Shown here in pieces: positions 34,026-41,849 of a stretch of DNA of 64,000 nt. This DNA is from Croceimicrobium sp963974215 (GTDB taxonomy: Bacteria > Bacteroidota > Bacteroidia > Flavobacteriales > Schleiferiaceae), in assembly GCA_963974215.1 (NCBI GenBank), contig CAXBBL010000008.1, positions 124,001-188,000 of the forward strand, given 5' to 3'. The position numbers and the translations under genes are program-made. Within the stretch, counting starts at the first letter, position 1; every line of letters begins with the position of its first letter. Below the pieces are notes generated by a model. That model saw nothing but the letters and a program-made list of their open reading frames with translations. It was not told where the DNA came from and did no database searches.

Positions 34026-35231
34026 CTATTCAAAATCGGCGTACAACAAATATTTCTTGCGAATCTGCTTAAAGCGAATTAAGTCCGCTTGCCAGGATTC
34101 TCGGATTTCGATGGGTGTTTTGCCCGCCTCTATTTGGGCTTGTAAGGTTTCTGTTCCCGCCAAAAGGGTGAAGAAAGAAGTGAAAAATTCCGATTTATTA
34201 GGTGCTAATTTATAAGACTCTGTTAACCAATACAGGTATAATTCACCGAGGCCAATCAAGTAGTGTTCGGCGAAATCGGTTAGGTTAAAACCTTTGCACA
34301 ACTCGCCTTCATATTTGGGGTTTAAGGCTCCTTCGCGATCTACCGGAGTAAATTGGGTGTTGAACTCAGTAAACCAAGGCGCACCCATAATTTGAAAAGG
34401 TAAATCGGTTCCTCTTCCCACGCTAACCGTGGTGCCTTCAAAGAGACATAAGCTAGGATAGAGACTAATCGCATTGCTATTCGGTAAATTGGGCGAGGGT
34501 TTTATAGGTAATTCGTAGCGTTTGCGGTGGTCGTAATATTGACAAGTAATTACCTCTAAATCACACTGTACCTCGCCTCTTAACCAGCCTTCACCGTTTA
34601 GCATTTTGGCATATTCGCCCACCGTCATTCCGTGTACAATGGGCACTGGATGCATGCCCACAAAAGAGCGATGCTTTAATTCTAAAACCGGTCCATCTAC
34701 ATAATAGCCATTAGGATTAGGACGATCGAGAATGATCACTTTCTTTTTCTGTTCGGCGGCCGCCTCCATTACATAGGCCATGGTAGAAATATAAGTGTAA
34801 AAGCGGGCGCCTACATCCTGAATATCAAATACAATTACATCAATATCAGCCAATTGCTCGGCTGTTGGTTTCTTATTCTTGCCGTATAAGGAGATTAAAG
34901 GCAAATTGGTTTTGGTATCGCGACCATCCTTAATGGTTTCTCCCGCGGAAGCGGAACCCCGAAAACCATGCTCGGGGGCGAAAACTTTCTTTAGGTCGAC
35001 CTTATTGCTCAATAAAAAATCGGCTAAGTGCTCGCCTTGCACTACTGCCGTGTGATTGGCCACCAAGGCCACTCGTTTTCCATACAAAAGTGGCAAGTAA
35101 GCCCCTTGTCTTTCGGCGGCAGGAATTATCACTTCTTCAGCTTCTTGCGAATCCTGTGCTTTTATTGGTGAATTTGCCAACAGTAGCGCTAGCATTATAG
35201 TATATTTGAAGCCCAATTTCAATAGCCGCAT
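34026..35231 (-). CDS. DUF1343 family protein, probable exo-beta-N-acetylmuramidase (NamZ-like)
   Basis: This 401-residue protein has a signal peptide (MRLLKLGFKYTIMLALLLAN, cut after SPIKA). DUF1343 features include GKRVALVANHTAVV, KKVFAPEHGFRGSASAGE, DVIVFDIQDVGARFYTYIST and PSPNLPN followed by LYPSLCLFEGTTVSVGRGTD. Members of this family were shown in Bacillus to be exo-acting N-acetylmuramidases for peptidoglycan turnover; transfer of that role is by family. Its ATG is only five bases from the TTG start of the divergent permease gene. Confidence 0.88.
   Translation of the reverse strand: MRLLKLGFKYTIMLALLLANSPIKAQDSQEAEEVIIPAAERQGAYLPLLYGKRVALVANHTAVVQGEHLADFLLSNKVDLKKVFAPEHGFRGSASAGETIKDGRDTKTNLPLISLYGKNKKPTAEQLADIDVIVFDIQDVGARFYTYISTMAYVMEAAAEQKKKVIILDRPNPNGYYVDGPVLELKHRSFVGMHPVPIVHGMTVGEYAKMLNGEGWLRGEVQCDLEVITCQYYDHRKRYELPIKPSPNLPNSNAISLYPSLCLFEGTTVSVGRGTDLPFQIMGAPWFTEFNTQFTPVDREGALNPKYEGELCKGFNLTDFAEHYLIGLGELYLYWLTESYKLAPNKSEFFTSFFTLLAGTETLQAQIEAGKTPIEIRESWQADLIRFKQIRKKYLLYADFE
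35201..35208 (+). promoter_or_regulatory. -7 box of the LolC/E-like gene, inside the divergent gene
   Basis: TATATTTG matches TAnnTTTG and lies 28 bases upstream of the TTG start at 35237. It falls within the signal-peptide codons of the DUF1343 gene on the other strand. A TTTG at 35173-35176 is a possible -33, with a slightly long spacer of 24. Confidence 0.45.
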
Positions 35232-35236
35232 TTCGC

Positions 35237-36466
35237 TTGAAGTTTGAATTATTTATAGCCCAACGTATTATTCGTAATCGCTCTGCAACCCGCAAGGTAG
35301 CTAAGCCGGTACTTAATATTTCCATTTGGGCGATTTCTTTAGGTATTCTCATTATGATCCTTGCCATTTCTACCGGCAATGGATTAAGGAATGCCATCAA
35401 AAACAAAATAACCGGATTTGGAGGAGATATTCAAGTGCTCAACTACCAGCCCTCCCCAACTTATGAACAAAGCCCAGTTATACTGAGTGATTCGCTCTTG
35501 CAAAGTATTCAGCAGCGCGATGAAATTAGTTTAATGCAGTCCTATGCCCGCAAGGCTGGAATCTTAAAAAATAACGATTTATTTGAAGGGGCAGTTATTA
35601 AAGGGGTAGGACCAAATTACTCTTGGGAGTTTTTCAGCAAGTTTATTACGGCAGGAAAAATTCCGCATTTTAACGAAGATGACTACCAAGACTCTATTTT
35701 AATTTCTGAGAAACTAGCGACCATCCTCGATTTAAATTTGGGCGAACAATGTGAGATGTATTTTATCCGCCCCAATAAAGTACCCTTACGGAGAAAGTTT
35801 ACCATTGCCGCCCTTTTCAAAACCGATTTCGAAGAAATTGACGCAGCCTTTTTAATTGGGGATATCAATCATGTTCGTCGCCTCAATAATTGGAAAAACA
35901 AAGAAGTAGGCGGCTATGAAGTCTTCCTTGCGCCTAATAATGATGGCGAAGAGGTAAGTAAAAGCCTGCGCACCATTTTACCTTTTGAATACGATGCCAT
36001 CAGCGCACGTCAATTGAATGCCCAACTCTTTCAGTGGCTCGATCTCTTTGACCTAAACATTGTGATTATTCTCATTATTATTATTGCGGTAGCGACCATT
36101 AATATGTCCATTGCCCTGCTAATCCTTATTATGGAGCGCACCACCATGATTGGCCTCCTAAAAGCCATGGGAGCGAATAACTTTACTATTCAAAAAATCT
36201 TCTTGATGAATGCCGCGGTTTTAATTGGCAAAGGACTTTTATACGGCAATTTAATAGGTTTAGGCCTGGCCTACCTTCAACAGGAATATGGCTTTATTAA
36301 GCTCGATCCCGAAACCTATTACGTTAGCGTGGTAAGTGTCGACATAAACCTTCTACACATTGCGGGGATTAATATCCTAACCTTGGTTATTTGCCTGATT
36401 TGCTTACTGCTTCCCTCCTATTTAATTAGCCGCATCGCTCCTAATAAAGCAATCCGTTTTGATTAG
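35237..36466 (+). CDS. FtsX/LolC-E family ABC transporter permease
   Basis: This 409-residue inner-membrane protein has helices at about 25-45, 268-292, 322-345 and 378-400, with a large periplasmic domain between the first two. That is the MacB/LolC/LolE topology (ISIWAISLGILIMILAISTG, then LDLFDLNIVIILIIIIAVAT). LolC/E proteins extract lipoproteins for transport to the outer membrane. No ATPase gene (lolD) is adjacent. The only sensible start is TTG at 35237: homologs begin close to KFELFIAQRI, and no ATG is near. The stop codon is inside the promoter box of the next gene. Confidence 0.9.
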   Translation: MKFELFIAQRIIRNRSATRKVAKPVLNISIWAISLGILIMILAISTGNGLRNAIKNKITGFGGDIQVLNYQPSPTYEQSPVILSDSLLQSIQQRDEISLMQSYARKAGILKNNDLFEGAVIKGVGPNYSWEFFSKFITAGKIPHFNEDDYQDSILISEKLATILDLNLGEQCEMYFIRPNKVPLRRKFTIAALFKTDFEEIDAAFLIGDINHVRRLNNWKNKEVGGYEVFLAPNNDGEEVSKSLRTILPFEYDAISARQLNAQLFQWLDLFDLNIVIILIIIIAVATINMSIALLILIMERTTMIGLLKAMGANNFTIQKIFLMNAAVLIGKGLLYGNLIGLGLAYLQQEYGFIKLDPETYYVSVVSVDINLLHIAGINILTLVICLICLLLPSYLISRIAPNKAIRFD

Positions 36467-36471
36467 CTTTG
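36464..36471 (+). promoter_or_regulatory. -7 box of the cystathionine beta-synthase gene
   Basis: TAGCTTTG, a perfect TAnnTTTG, begins on the stop codon (TAG) of the permease gene and lies 24 bases before the ATG at 36496. Its last three bases form the TTG that a naive search would take as an earlier start. Confidence 0.6.
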
Positions 36472-36495
36472 CGCCTCCAATTTGAAATTACTCCT

Positions 36496-37869
36496 ATGCG
36501 TCCTATAAAAAAAGTATACGATAATATCCTAGAAACCATTGGCCACACACCAATGATTCGTCTCCATAAAATTGTGGAAGACTTCCCTTGCGAAGTCCTC
36601 GCGAAAGTGGAATATTTCAATCCGGGCAATTCAGTAAAAGACCGTATGGCCTTGACCATGATTGAGAATGCCGAGCGCGAAGGCCTTTTAAAACCAGGCG
36701 GAACAATTATCGAATGTACTTCTGGTAATACCGGCATGGGCCTAGCTTTAGCGGCTATTGTGAAAGGTTATAAATTGATCTGTACTTTAAGCGATAAGCA
36801 GAGTAAAGAGAAGATGGACGTCTTACGTGCCATGGGTGCCGAAATTCACGTTTGCCCCACCAGCGTTCCGCCCGAGCATCCCGAATCATACTACTCCGTA
36901 GCCGATCGTTTGCATAAAGAAATTCCGAACTCCTATTACCCCTATCAATACGATAATCCCGGTAATGCCCAAGCGCATTACGACAGTACTGGTCCCGAAA
37001 TTTGGGAACAAACCGAAGGTAAAATCACCCATTTTGTAGTAGGTGTAGGTACGGGTGGAACCATTTCTGGGGTAGGTAAATACCTGAAAGAGAAGAATCC
37101 CAATATCAAAATTTGGGGAATCGATTCCTACGGATCGGTTTTTAAGAAGTACCACGAAACAGGCGAGTTCGACGAGAAAGAAATTTACAGTTATATCACC
37201 GAAGGCATTGGCGAAGACATTCTTCCTAAAAACGTAGACTTTAAGGTGATCGATAAATTTGAGAAGGTAAGCGATAAAGATGGCGCCTTAGCCACGCGCG
37301 AGCTTGCGAAAAAAGAAGGCTTATTTTTAGGTTATTCTTGCGGCTCGGCCTTTCAAGGCTTACGCCAATTAAAAGACCATTTAAAACCGGATGATGTGGT
37401 GGTGGTTCTTTTCCACGATCACGGCAGTCGTTATGTAGGTAAAGTGTATAACGACGATTGGATGCGCGACCGTGGCTTCTTAACCACGGAAGACAGCACC
37501 GCTGGCGATTTAGTAAAAGGTCACGCGCATTTGCCACTTGTTTCTGTACATCCTCAAGAGGTTATCGCTCAGGCTATTGCCAAGATGAAAAACCATAGTA
37601 TCTCCCAAATTCCCGTTTTGCAAGACGGTGAAATGGTAGGTTCCTTAGACGATAGTAAACTCTTTCAAAGTCTAATGGCCGACCCGAGTTTGACCGAGAA
37701 ATTTGTGGAGAATATTATGGAAGCCCCCTTCCCTATTGTGAAACACGATGAAGCGGTAAAAAGCGTAGCCAAGCACATTAGTAAAGATGTAAGTGCAGTA
37801 ATGGTGGCTCTTCCAGCCGGTGGCATGCACATCATCACCAAGCAAGATATCATTAACGCCTTAAGCTAG
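36496..37869 (+). CDS. cystathionine beta-synthase (PLP enzyme with C-terminal CBS pair)
   Basis: This 457-residue enzyme has the fold-type II PLP core (residues 1-320) with the Schiff-base Lys48 in NPGNSVKDRMA, the substrate loop ECTSGNTGMGLALAA and the phosphate loop GVGTGGTISG. Residues 335-455 are two CBS domains (QIPVLQDGEMVGSLDDSKLF then VKSVAKHISKDVSAVMV). The combination marks cystathionine beta-synthase rather than a plain cysteine synthase; some members do both. Adenosyl-ligand control by the CBS pair is likely. ATG 36496 is chosen because the upstream TTG lies in the promoter box. The stop overlaps the next start by one base. Confidence 0.92.
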   Translation: MRPIKKVYDNILETIGHTPMIRLHKIVEDFPCEVLAKVEYFNPGNSVKDRMALTMIENAEREGLLKPGGTIIECTSGNTGMGLALAAIVKGYKLICTLSDKQSKEKMDVLRAMGAEIHVCPTSVPPEHPESYYSVADRLHKEIPNSYYPYQYDNPGNAQAHYDSTGPEIWEQTEGKITHFVVGVGTGGTISGVGKYLKEKNPNIKIWGIDSYGSVFKKYHETGEFDEKEIYSYITEGIGEDILPKNVDFKVIDKFEKVSDKDGALATRELAKKEGLFLGYSCGSAFQGLRQLKDHLKPDDVVVVLFHDHGSRYVGKVYNDDWMRDRGFLTTEDSTAGDLVKGHAHLPLVSVHPQEVIAQAIAKMKNHSISQIPVLQDGEMVGSLDDSKLFQSLMADPSLTEKFVENIMEAPFPIVKHDEAVKSVAKHISKDVSAVMVALPAGGMHIITKQDIINALS

Positions 37870-38633
37870 TGCCTATTTATATAGATCAGTGCCAAAGGAA
37901 AGTTGACATTAAGTCGAAACCTCTGCGTATTGTATCTACTGTTCCTTCGCAAACCGAGCTTCTTTCCGGTCTAGGCCTAGATGCGCAAGTAATTGGCATC
38001 ACCGCTTATTGTGTACATCCGGCCCATTATTTAAAAGATAAAACGGTAATTGGCGGCACTAAAAACCTGCAGATTGAAAAGATTAAAAGCTTAAAGCCCG
38101 ACCTAATTATTGGCAATAAGGAAGAAAACATCAAAGAGCAGATTGAGGAGTTGGCTCAAGAATTCCCCGTATGGCTAAGCGATATAAATACGGTAGACGA
38201 TGCCTTGGCGATGATTGAAGCGATCGGAGAAATCTGCCAAGCCGAAAGTAAAGCCCGAGAAATCGTGGATTCCATCCGCGCCAAGCGACAATTACTGGCG
38301 CATCTGCCTAAGCGAAAAGCCCTTTATTTTATTTGGAAAGACCCATATATGGTGGCTGGTCCTAATACCTTTATTTCCCACATGATGGCGGAAGCGGGCT
38401 ATGAAAATGTCGCTCCAAATGCCGAGCAACGCTACCCCAGTTTAAGCCTCAGTGAGGTAAAGGCGCTTCACGCAGATGTGATTTTATTGAGTTCAGAGCC
38501 CTATACATTTAAAAGTGCGGATACCTTAGAATTTTGGGATGGCAGCCAAGAAGTTCGCATGGTAGACGGCGAGCTTTTTAGTTGGTATGGGAGCCGAATG
38601 CTTAAGGCTTTTGAGCGGTTTAAGCAGTTTTAA
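37869..38633 (+). CDS. helical-backbone metal/cobalamin receptor (BtuF-like), no signal peptide
   Basis: This 254-residue protein has the BtuF/TroA-like fold: RIVSTVPSQTELLSGLGLDA, GITAYCVHPAHYLKDKTVIG, then LKPDLIIGNKEENIKEQIEE and RKALYFIWKDPYMVAGPNTF. Such receptors bind B12, hemes or siderophores for ABC importers, but here no export signal is seen, so it may act in the cytoplasm. The GTG start overlaps the TAG stop of the cystathionine beta-synthase gene (TAGTG), a strong sign of coupled translation. A link to methionine/homocysteine metabolism through B12 is a tempting inference. Confidence 0.85.
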   Translation: MPIYIDQCQRKVDIKSKPLRIVSTVPSQTELLSGLGLDAQVIGITAYCVHPAHYLKDKTVIGGTKNLQIEKIKSLKPDLIIGNKEENIKEQIEELAQEFPVWLSDINTVDDALAMIEAIGEICQAESKAREIVDSIRAKRQLLAHLPKRKALYFIWKDPYMVAGPNTFISHMMAEAGYENVAPNAEQRYPSLSLSEVKALHADVILLSSEPYTFKSADTLEFWDGSQEVRMVDGELFSWYGSRMLKAFERFKQF

Positions 38634-38646
38634 TTTCCACGTTTCA

Positions 38647-39264
38647 TCATTCTTTCAGCCTCTTTTTCCGATCTCTTATTTCTTCAATTTTCAAGATCAC
38701 GCCACTAATGGGCGAAACCTTAACTACTGGACTGCCAGGTTCTAGATAAAAAATATAGGAGCTATTCTTACCGATAATTTCTACGCTAGCTTCCTCCTCG
38801 TTTAGGAAATATAATTTATCGTTGAATACGACCTCCTTGTTCGCTAAGCGTTTCTTCAGCTTATTCCCGTTACCTAAGCCCGTACCTACATAAAAGCCGA
38901 CTAAAAATAAAGCAATCATAAAAAGTGCGAGATAGAAAAATGAAGAACGCATTTCCTCGGCGCTTGAATCCTCTTTCATTTTAAAACTCTTCTTAAACCA
39001 GCGCTTGTGGCGCTGCTTCACAAGAATTTTGGGCAAGCCAAAAAGGGCTAATATTAATACCAGAAATACCACGAAACCCGCAGAGCTAGAGGTCATTTTA
39101 GCGATAGGACTAATCAGGATATCTAAAACATCGGAGTAGTTTAAAATGTTAATATCCAACTGATTGTAATAGAGGCTTTCATTTAAAATACCCATAAGGA
39201 TAAGGTAGATATATCCTAAAGTCACCACCCCTTGAATTTCTTGAAAGGAACTAAGCTTTTTCAT
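38647..39264 (-). CDS. hypothetical membrane protein with three helices
   Basis: This 205-residue protein has predicted helices at about 13-31, 58-80 and 107-130. Between helices 2 and 3 is a basic, then acidic loop (KQRHKRWFKKSFKMKEDSSA). The C-terminal 70 residues are soluble and mixed-charge, ending in a basic tail (EEIRDRKKRLKE). I do not recognise the family. It lies alone between the BtuF-like gene (convergent, 13 bases) and the start of the first repeat island. Confidence 0.7.
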   Translation of the reverse strand: MKKLSSFQEIQGVVTLGYIYLILMGILNESLYYNQLDINILNYSDVLDILISPIAKMTSSSAGFVVFLVLILALFGLPKILVKQRHKRWFKKSFKMKEDSSAEEMRSSFFYLALFMIALFLVGFYVGTGLGNGNKLKKRLANKEVVFNDKLYFLNEEEASVEIIGKNSSYIFYLEPGSPVVKVSPISGVILKIEEIRDRKKRLKE

Positions 39265-39311
39265 GCCAGCAATTTAAGCATCAAATGCTTTGCTTGTAAG
39301 AGGGTGAATTT

Positions 39312-39433
39312 TGAAACGCGGATGAACGAAGATTTGGCGGATGGCCATGGATCTTTGAGCGTTATTAATGGTAGTTCGCGTTAATTAGCGTGAATCAATC
39401 TAAAATCTCACAGTGGCAGCGGTCTTAAGAAAA
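39312..39433. repeat. roughly 120-bp dispersed repeat, copy 1
   Basis: It begins GAAACGCGGATGAACGAAGA, continues through GTTAATTAGCGTGAATCAAT and AAAATCTCACAG and ends near GGTCTTAAGAAAAGT. It aligns by eye with 39678-39800. The opening motif also occurs at about 45872 and 46283. Confidence 0.7.
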
Positions 39434-39483
39434 GTTCCACCCTTTCAGGGTTGGTGGCTTGGACTCATTCGATTTTTCTATTA

Positions 39484-39503
39484 TAGTTTCATCCCTTCGG
39501 GAT
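39484..39503. repeat. REP-like palindromic unit (divergent copy, reversed)
   Basis: ATCCCTTCGGGAT (39491-39503) is a 5-bp palindrome around TTC. It is preceded by TAGTTTC, which in reverse resembles the GA(A/C)A tail of the other units. Weakest copy of the set. Confidence 0.4.
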
Positions 39504-39561
39504 TCATAGCAATTTGTATGATTCGAATCCATCTCAAGATATATTTTTCTCAGCAATAGGA

Positions 39562-39587
39562 GTCCCAACGGGACGACATCTCGATAG
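39562..39587. repeat. REP-like palindromic unit
   Basis: GTCCCAACGGGAC (perfect 5-bp arms, 3-base loop) followed directly by the tail GACATCTCGATAG. Confidence 0.7.
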
Positions 39588-39612
39588 AAATCCATAAGCA
39601 ACAAGATAAAAA

Positions 39613-39637
39613 GCGCCGTAGGTGCGACATCTCGATA
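39613..39637. repeat. REP-like palindromic unit
   Basis: GCGCCGTAGGTGC (arms with one G-T pair) followed by the tail GACATCTCGATA, identical to the tail of the unit at 39562. Confidence 0.7.
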
Positions 39638-39677
39638 ATAATCTCTCAACCTGTGCTCGCCTCAGGCCTTGGGTTTT

Positions 39678-39800
39678 TGAAACGCGGGTGAACGCAGATT
39701 TTGCAGATTTACGCGGATCTATAAGCGGTTTAAATGCTAGTTCTCGTTAATTAACACGAACCAATATAAAATCTCACAGCGCCAATGGTCTTAAAAAAGT
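39678..39800. repeat. roughly 120-bp dispersed repeat, copy 2
   Basis: It begins TGAAACGCGGGTGAACGCAG and ends GGTCTTAAAAAAGT, parallel to 39312-39433 with many substitutions. Confidence 0.7.
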
Positions 39801-39855
39801 AATAGCGCACAGGTTTCACAAAAAAAGCAGAGACAGCTGCGATTTCTCGGTTTGG

Positions 39856-39889
39856 CTATACGCATTGTCCCGCAGGGCATTGCGTATAG
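39856..39889. repeat. hairpin downstream of higA
   Basis: CTATACGCA at 39856-39864 pairs with TGCGTATAG at 39881-39889, and the stem continues with small bulges to a CCC/GGG pair at the top. No T-run follows on the minus strand, so it is not a canonical terminator. It may belong to the repeat family. Confidence 0.55.
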
Positions 39890-39908
39890 GTGTTGTTACC
39901 CTTTGTTA

Positions 39909-40277
39909 TTATTTCTCAAGCTGATAGTTGTGTACCAAAACCGAGGCTGAGATTTGGAGAATTCTTTCTAGCTCTCTGATCATGTCAACGGTTAATTTTT
40001 TTTTCCGATTTAAGATTTCTGAAACTCGGCTTTCCCCTCCAATGACACCTACCAAATCTTTTTGACGCAGATTCAATTCTTCCATTCGAATTTTTATTGC
40101 TTCAATTGGATCAGGGGCTTCAATCGGGTAATGGATGTTTTCATAGTTTTCGATCAGTAATGATAGAATTTCTGCTTCATCGCCTTCTTTGGAGTCAGTC
40201 GGTGCATCGAAAATCACTTCTAAACGCTCAAGCGCTTCTTGATAGTCAACTTTAGTCTTGATAGGTTTTAGATTCAT
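39909..40277 (-). CDS. higA: HigA-type antitoxin (XRE helix-turn-helix)
   Basis: This 122-residue protein has an acidic N-terminal half (YQEALERLEVIFDAPTDSKE then GDEAEILSLLIENYENIHYP) and a C-terminal helix-turn-helix (LNLRQKDLVGVIGGESRVSE then ILNRKKKLTVDMIRELERIL). It matches the long HigA antitoxins that are encoded after a HigB toxin. Its gene starts 12 bases after the remnant toxin stop. The reading frame is intact. As the toxin is frameshifted, this may now be an orphan antitoxin or a plain regulator. Confidence 0.88.
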   Translation of the reverse strand: MNLKPIKTKVDYQEALERLEVIFDAPTDSKEGDEAEILSLLIENYENIHYPIEAPDPIEAIKIRMEELNLRQKDLVGVIGGESRVSEILNRKKKLTVDMIRELERILQISASVLVHNYQLEK

Positions 40278-40289
40278 AATATATTGTCT

Positions 40290-40587
40290 TTAAATCGTAT
40301 CGGCATCAATTTTATCATATTCAGCATGAGTACCAACAAACCGAATAAACGCCCATTGTTTTTCGTAGTTAAACTTCACAATTAGTCGATAGAAGTTTCC
40401 TTTGATATTAAAAACAACTCGACCACTTTTTTAGAATACTTGCTGAAATGTAAGTTTGTTTGACGTCATTAGACGAGAGCCATTTAGCATTTTTTGCTGT
40501 GTCATACCAAGTTTTGAGATATTGTTCAGAGTCAGCGTGTTTTTCCCAAAACTCACGGAGTGTACTTTTCGCGATTATTCGCTTCAT
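40290..40587 (-). pseudogene. higB: HigB-type mRNA interferase toxin, frameshifted
   Basis: From ATG 40587 the frame reads MKRIIAKSTLREFWEKHADS, EQYLKTWYDTAKNAKWLSSN and TYISASILKK, then leaves the family and stops at 40408. Moving by one base at about 40426-40432 (AAAAAGTGGTCG) restores GRVVFNIKGNFYRLIVKFNY, EKQWAFIRFVGTHAEYDKID and ADTI, ending at TAA 40290-40292, the normal HigB end. One extra base is the simplest lesion. Without it the protein would be about 98 residues, the usual HigB length. HigB cleaves mRNA on the ribosome; the shortened product loses the C-terminal half and should be inactive. Programmed frameshifting or a sequencing error are alternatives. Confidence 0.85.
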
Positions 40588-40693
40588 CCATCGAATTGAG
40601 ATATAAATATACAAGTAGTTCTCTATGGTAGAACTTTCGGTTAGTTTTTTCTTAATAAAGGGTAACAATAGGATAAAAACGACAAAAGGAACC

Positions 40694-40923
40694 AAGCTGC
40701 TGCAGCTCATTGATTGCATTCTGTTACCATGGAATTACCACTAATTTCCCTCTCCACCATCTACTTCATTTTCAATGGAATTACCCATGAATTACTCCCT
40801 CAGCCTTCGAGAGCCTCAGGCACCGGGTTCTACGATTTTTAATTTTGAGAACGATTACCTCCATTTATTGCACAAACCATTCTCAAATCTCAAAGCAGCG
40901 CGGTTTAAAATCTCATCTCTTAA
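40694..40923. repeat. dispersed repeat R, copy A
   Basis: It begins AAGCTGCTGCAGCTCATTGA, contains ACCACTAATTTCCCTCTCC and CAATGGAATTACCCATGAAT, later ACGATTACCTCCATTTATTG and CACAAACCATTCTCAAATCT, and ends at the start of the mscS stop region. Parts match copies at 46121-46280 and 46587-46783. A segment around 40790-40840 has no counterpart there. Confidence 0.7.
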
Positions 40924-40927
40924 GCAA

Positions 40928-41749
40928 CTACTTCTCGCCTTGAAATACCGTTCTTCTCGGATAAGGAATCTCAATTCCTGCTTTGTCTAATGCCTTTTTT
41001 ACGGCTTCTAACTGTACCCAGTACATAGGCCAATAATCAACGGATTCTACCCAAGAGCGAGCCACTACCTTAATTTCATAATCGCCAATCTCATCCATGC
41101 GTACATCGGTTTCCAGCTCCTTATTTACTTTGGGATGTTCTAGCATGGCCGCGGTAATTATTCTTCGCAACTCGTCCATGTCTGAATCGAAGTTAAACTT
41201 GAGTTTTAAGTCCACACGTCGATATTTTTCCATGGTTCGATTGTCTACATCGCTATTTGAAACATTACCATTGGGCATCGTTATAATACGGCCATCAAAG
41301 GTTTTCACGCGGGTGTAAAGAATATCTAATTTTACTACTTCACCTATCTTATCATTCACCTTAATCAGGTCGCCCACTTTAAAGGGTTTAAAAATTAAGA
41401 TCAGTAAGCCACCAGCAAAATTGGATAGACTGCCCTGCAAGGCTAAACCAATGGCAATACCCGCTGCTCCAAAAATTGCTAAAAAAGAGGTCGACTCAAT
41501 GCCAATAATGCTGCCAATGGTGAAGGCTAGCAAACCGTAAAGAGCCAAGTTACTTAAGCTTTCGATAAAACTTTTTAGAGATAACTCTACATGGGAGCGA
41601 CTTAAAAGCCTTTTTAAAACTCTTCGTAAAATCTTGATTACAAATATTCCTAATACCAAACAAAGGGCGGCATATAATAACCTTGGCCCGAAAGAGAGCA
41701 CGAAATCCCATAAGTCAGACTTGATTTTCGCTAACATTTCATGATCCAT
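40928..41749 (-). CDS. MscS family mechanosensitive ion channel (short form)
   Basis: This 273-residue channel has three helices at about 16-38, 62-84 and 88-115. The pore-lining helix reads AAGIAIGLALQGSLSNFAGG then LLILIFKPFKVGDLIKVND, the MscS signature. The beta domain follows (FDGRIITMPNGNVSNSDVDN). It releases solutes on hypo-osmotic shock. Length is close to E. coli MscS. A TAAATTTG box lies 39 bases upstream. The 3' end borders directly on a dispersed repeat. A second, larger MscS is at 54408-56276. Confidence 0.95.
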   Translation of the reverse strand: MDHEMLAKIKSDLWDFVLSFGPRLLYAALCLVLGIFVIKILRRVLKRLLSRSHVELSLKSFIESLSNLALYGLLAFTIGSIIGIESTSFLAIFGAAGIAIGLALQGSLSNFAGGLLILIFKPFKVGDLIKVNDKIGEVVKLDILYTRVKTFDGRIITMPNGNVSNSDVDNRTMEKYRRVDLKLKFNFDSDMDELRRIITAAMLEHPKVNKELETDVRMDEIGDYEIKVVARSWVESVDYWPMYWVQLEAVKKALDKAGIEIPYPRRTVFQGEK

Positions 41750-41787
41750 ACTTCTCTTTGTTTAAATTTCAGAAATGAGGTGATTGC

Positions 41788-41795
41788 CAAATTTA
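41788..41795 (-). promoter_or_regulatory. -7 box of the mscS promoter
   Basis: The minus strand reads TAAATTTG, matching TAnnTTTG, 38 bases upstream of the ATG at 41749. Confidence 0.5.
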
Positions 41796-41849
41796 AGAAT
41801 GCGGGAAAGATAATAAAGCCTTCGAACTAATACTCAGTTAAACCTCAAT

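Larger units (their letters stand above)
39265..39908. other. first repeat island, non-coding part
   Basis: No credible gene is seen. The stretch holds two copies of a roughly 120-bp repeat (39312-39433 and 39678-39800), palindromic units at about 39480-39640, and a hairpin at 39856-39889. The same sequence families return at 45.8-46.8 kb. Confidence 0.7.

Noticed and set aside
36469..36495. TTG start giving nine extra residues on cystathionine beta-synthase
   Set aside because: The TTG is the end of a perfect TAGCTTTG promoter box, so it should not be in the mRNA as a start. The ATG at 36496 fits the family.
37241..37537. Minus-strand frame of 98 codons inside the cystathionine beta-synthase gene
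   Set aside because: It is an Arg-rich antisense shadow of a conserved coding region.
39520..39550. tRNA-like T-arm sequence GATTCGAATCC
   Set aside because: It is a short palindrome inside the repeat island. No acceptor stem, D-arm or anticodon arm can be built around it.
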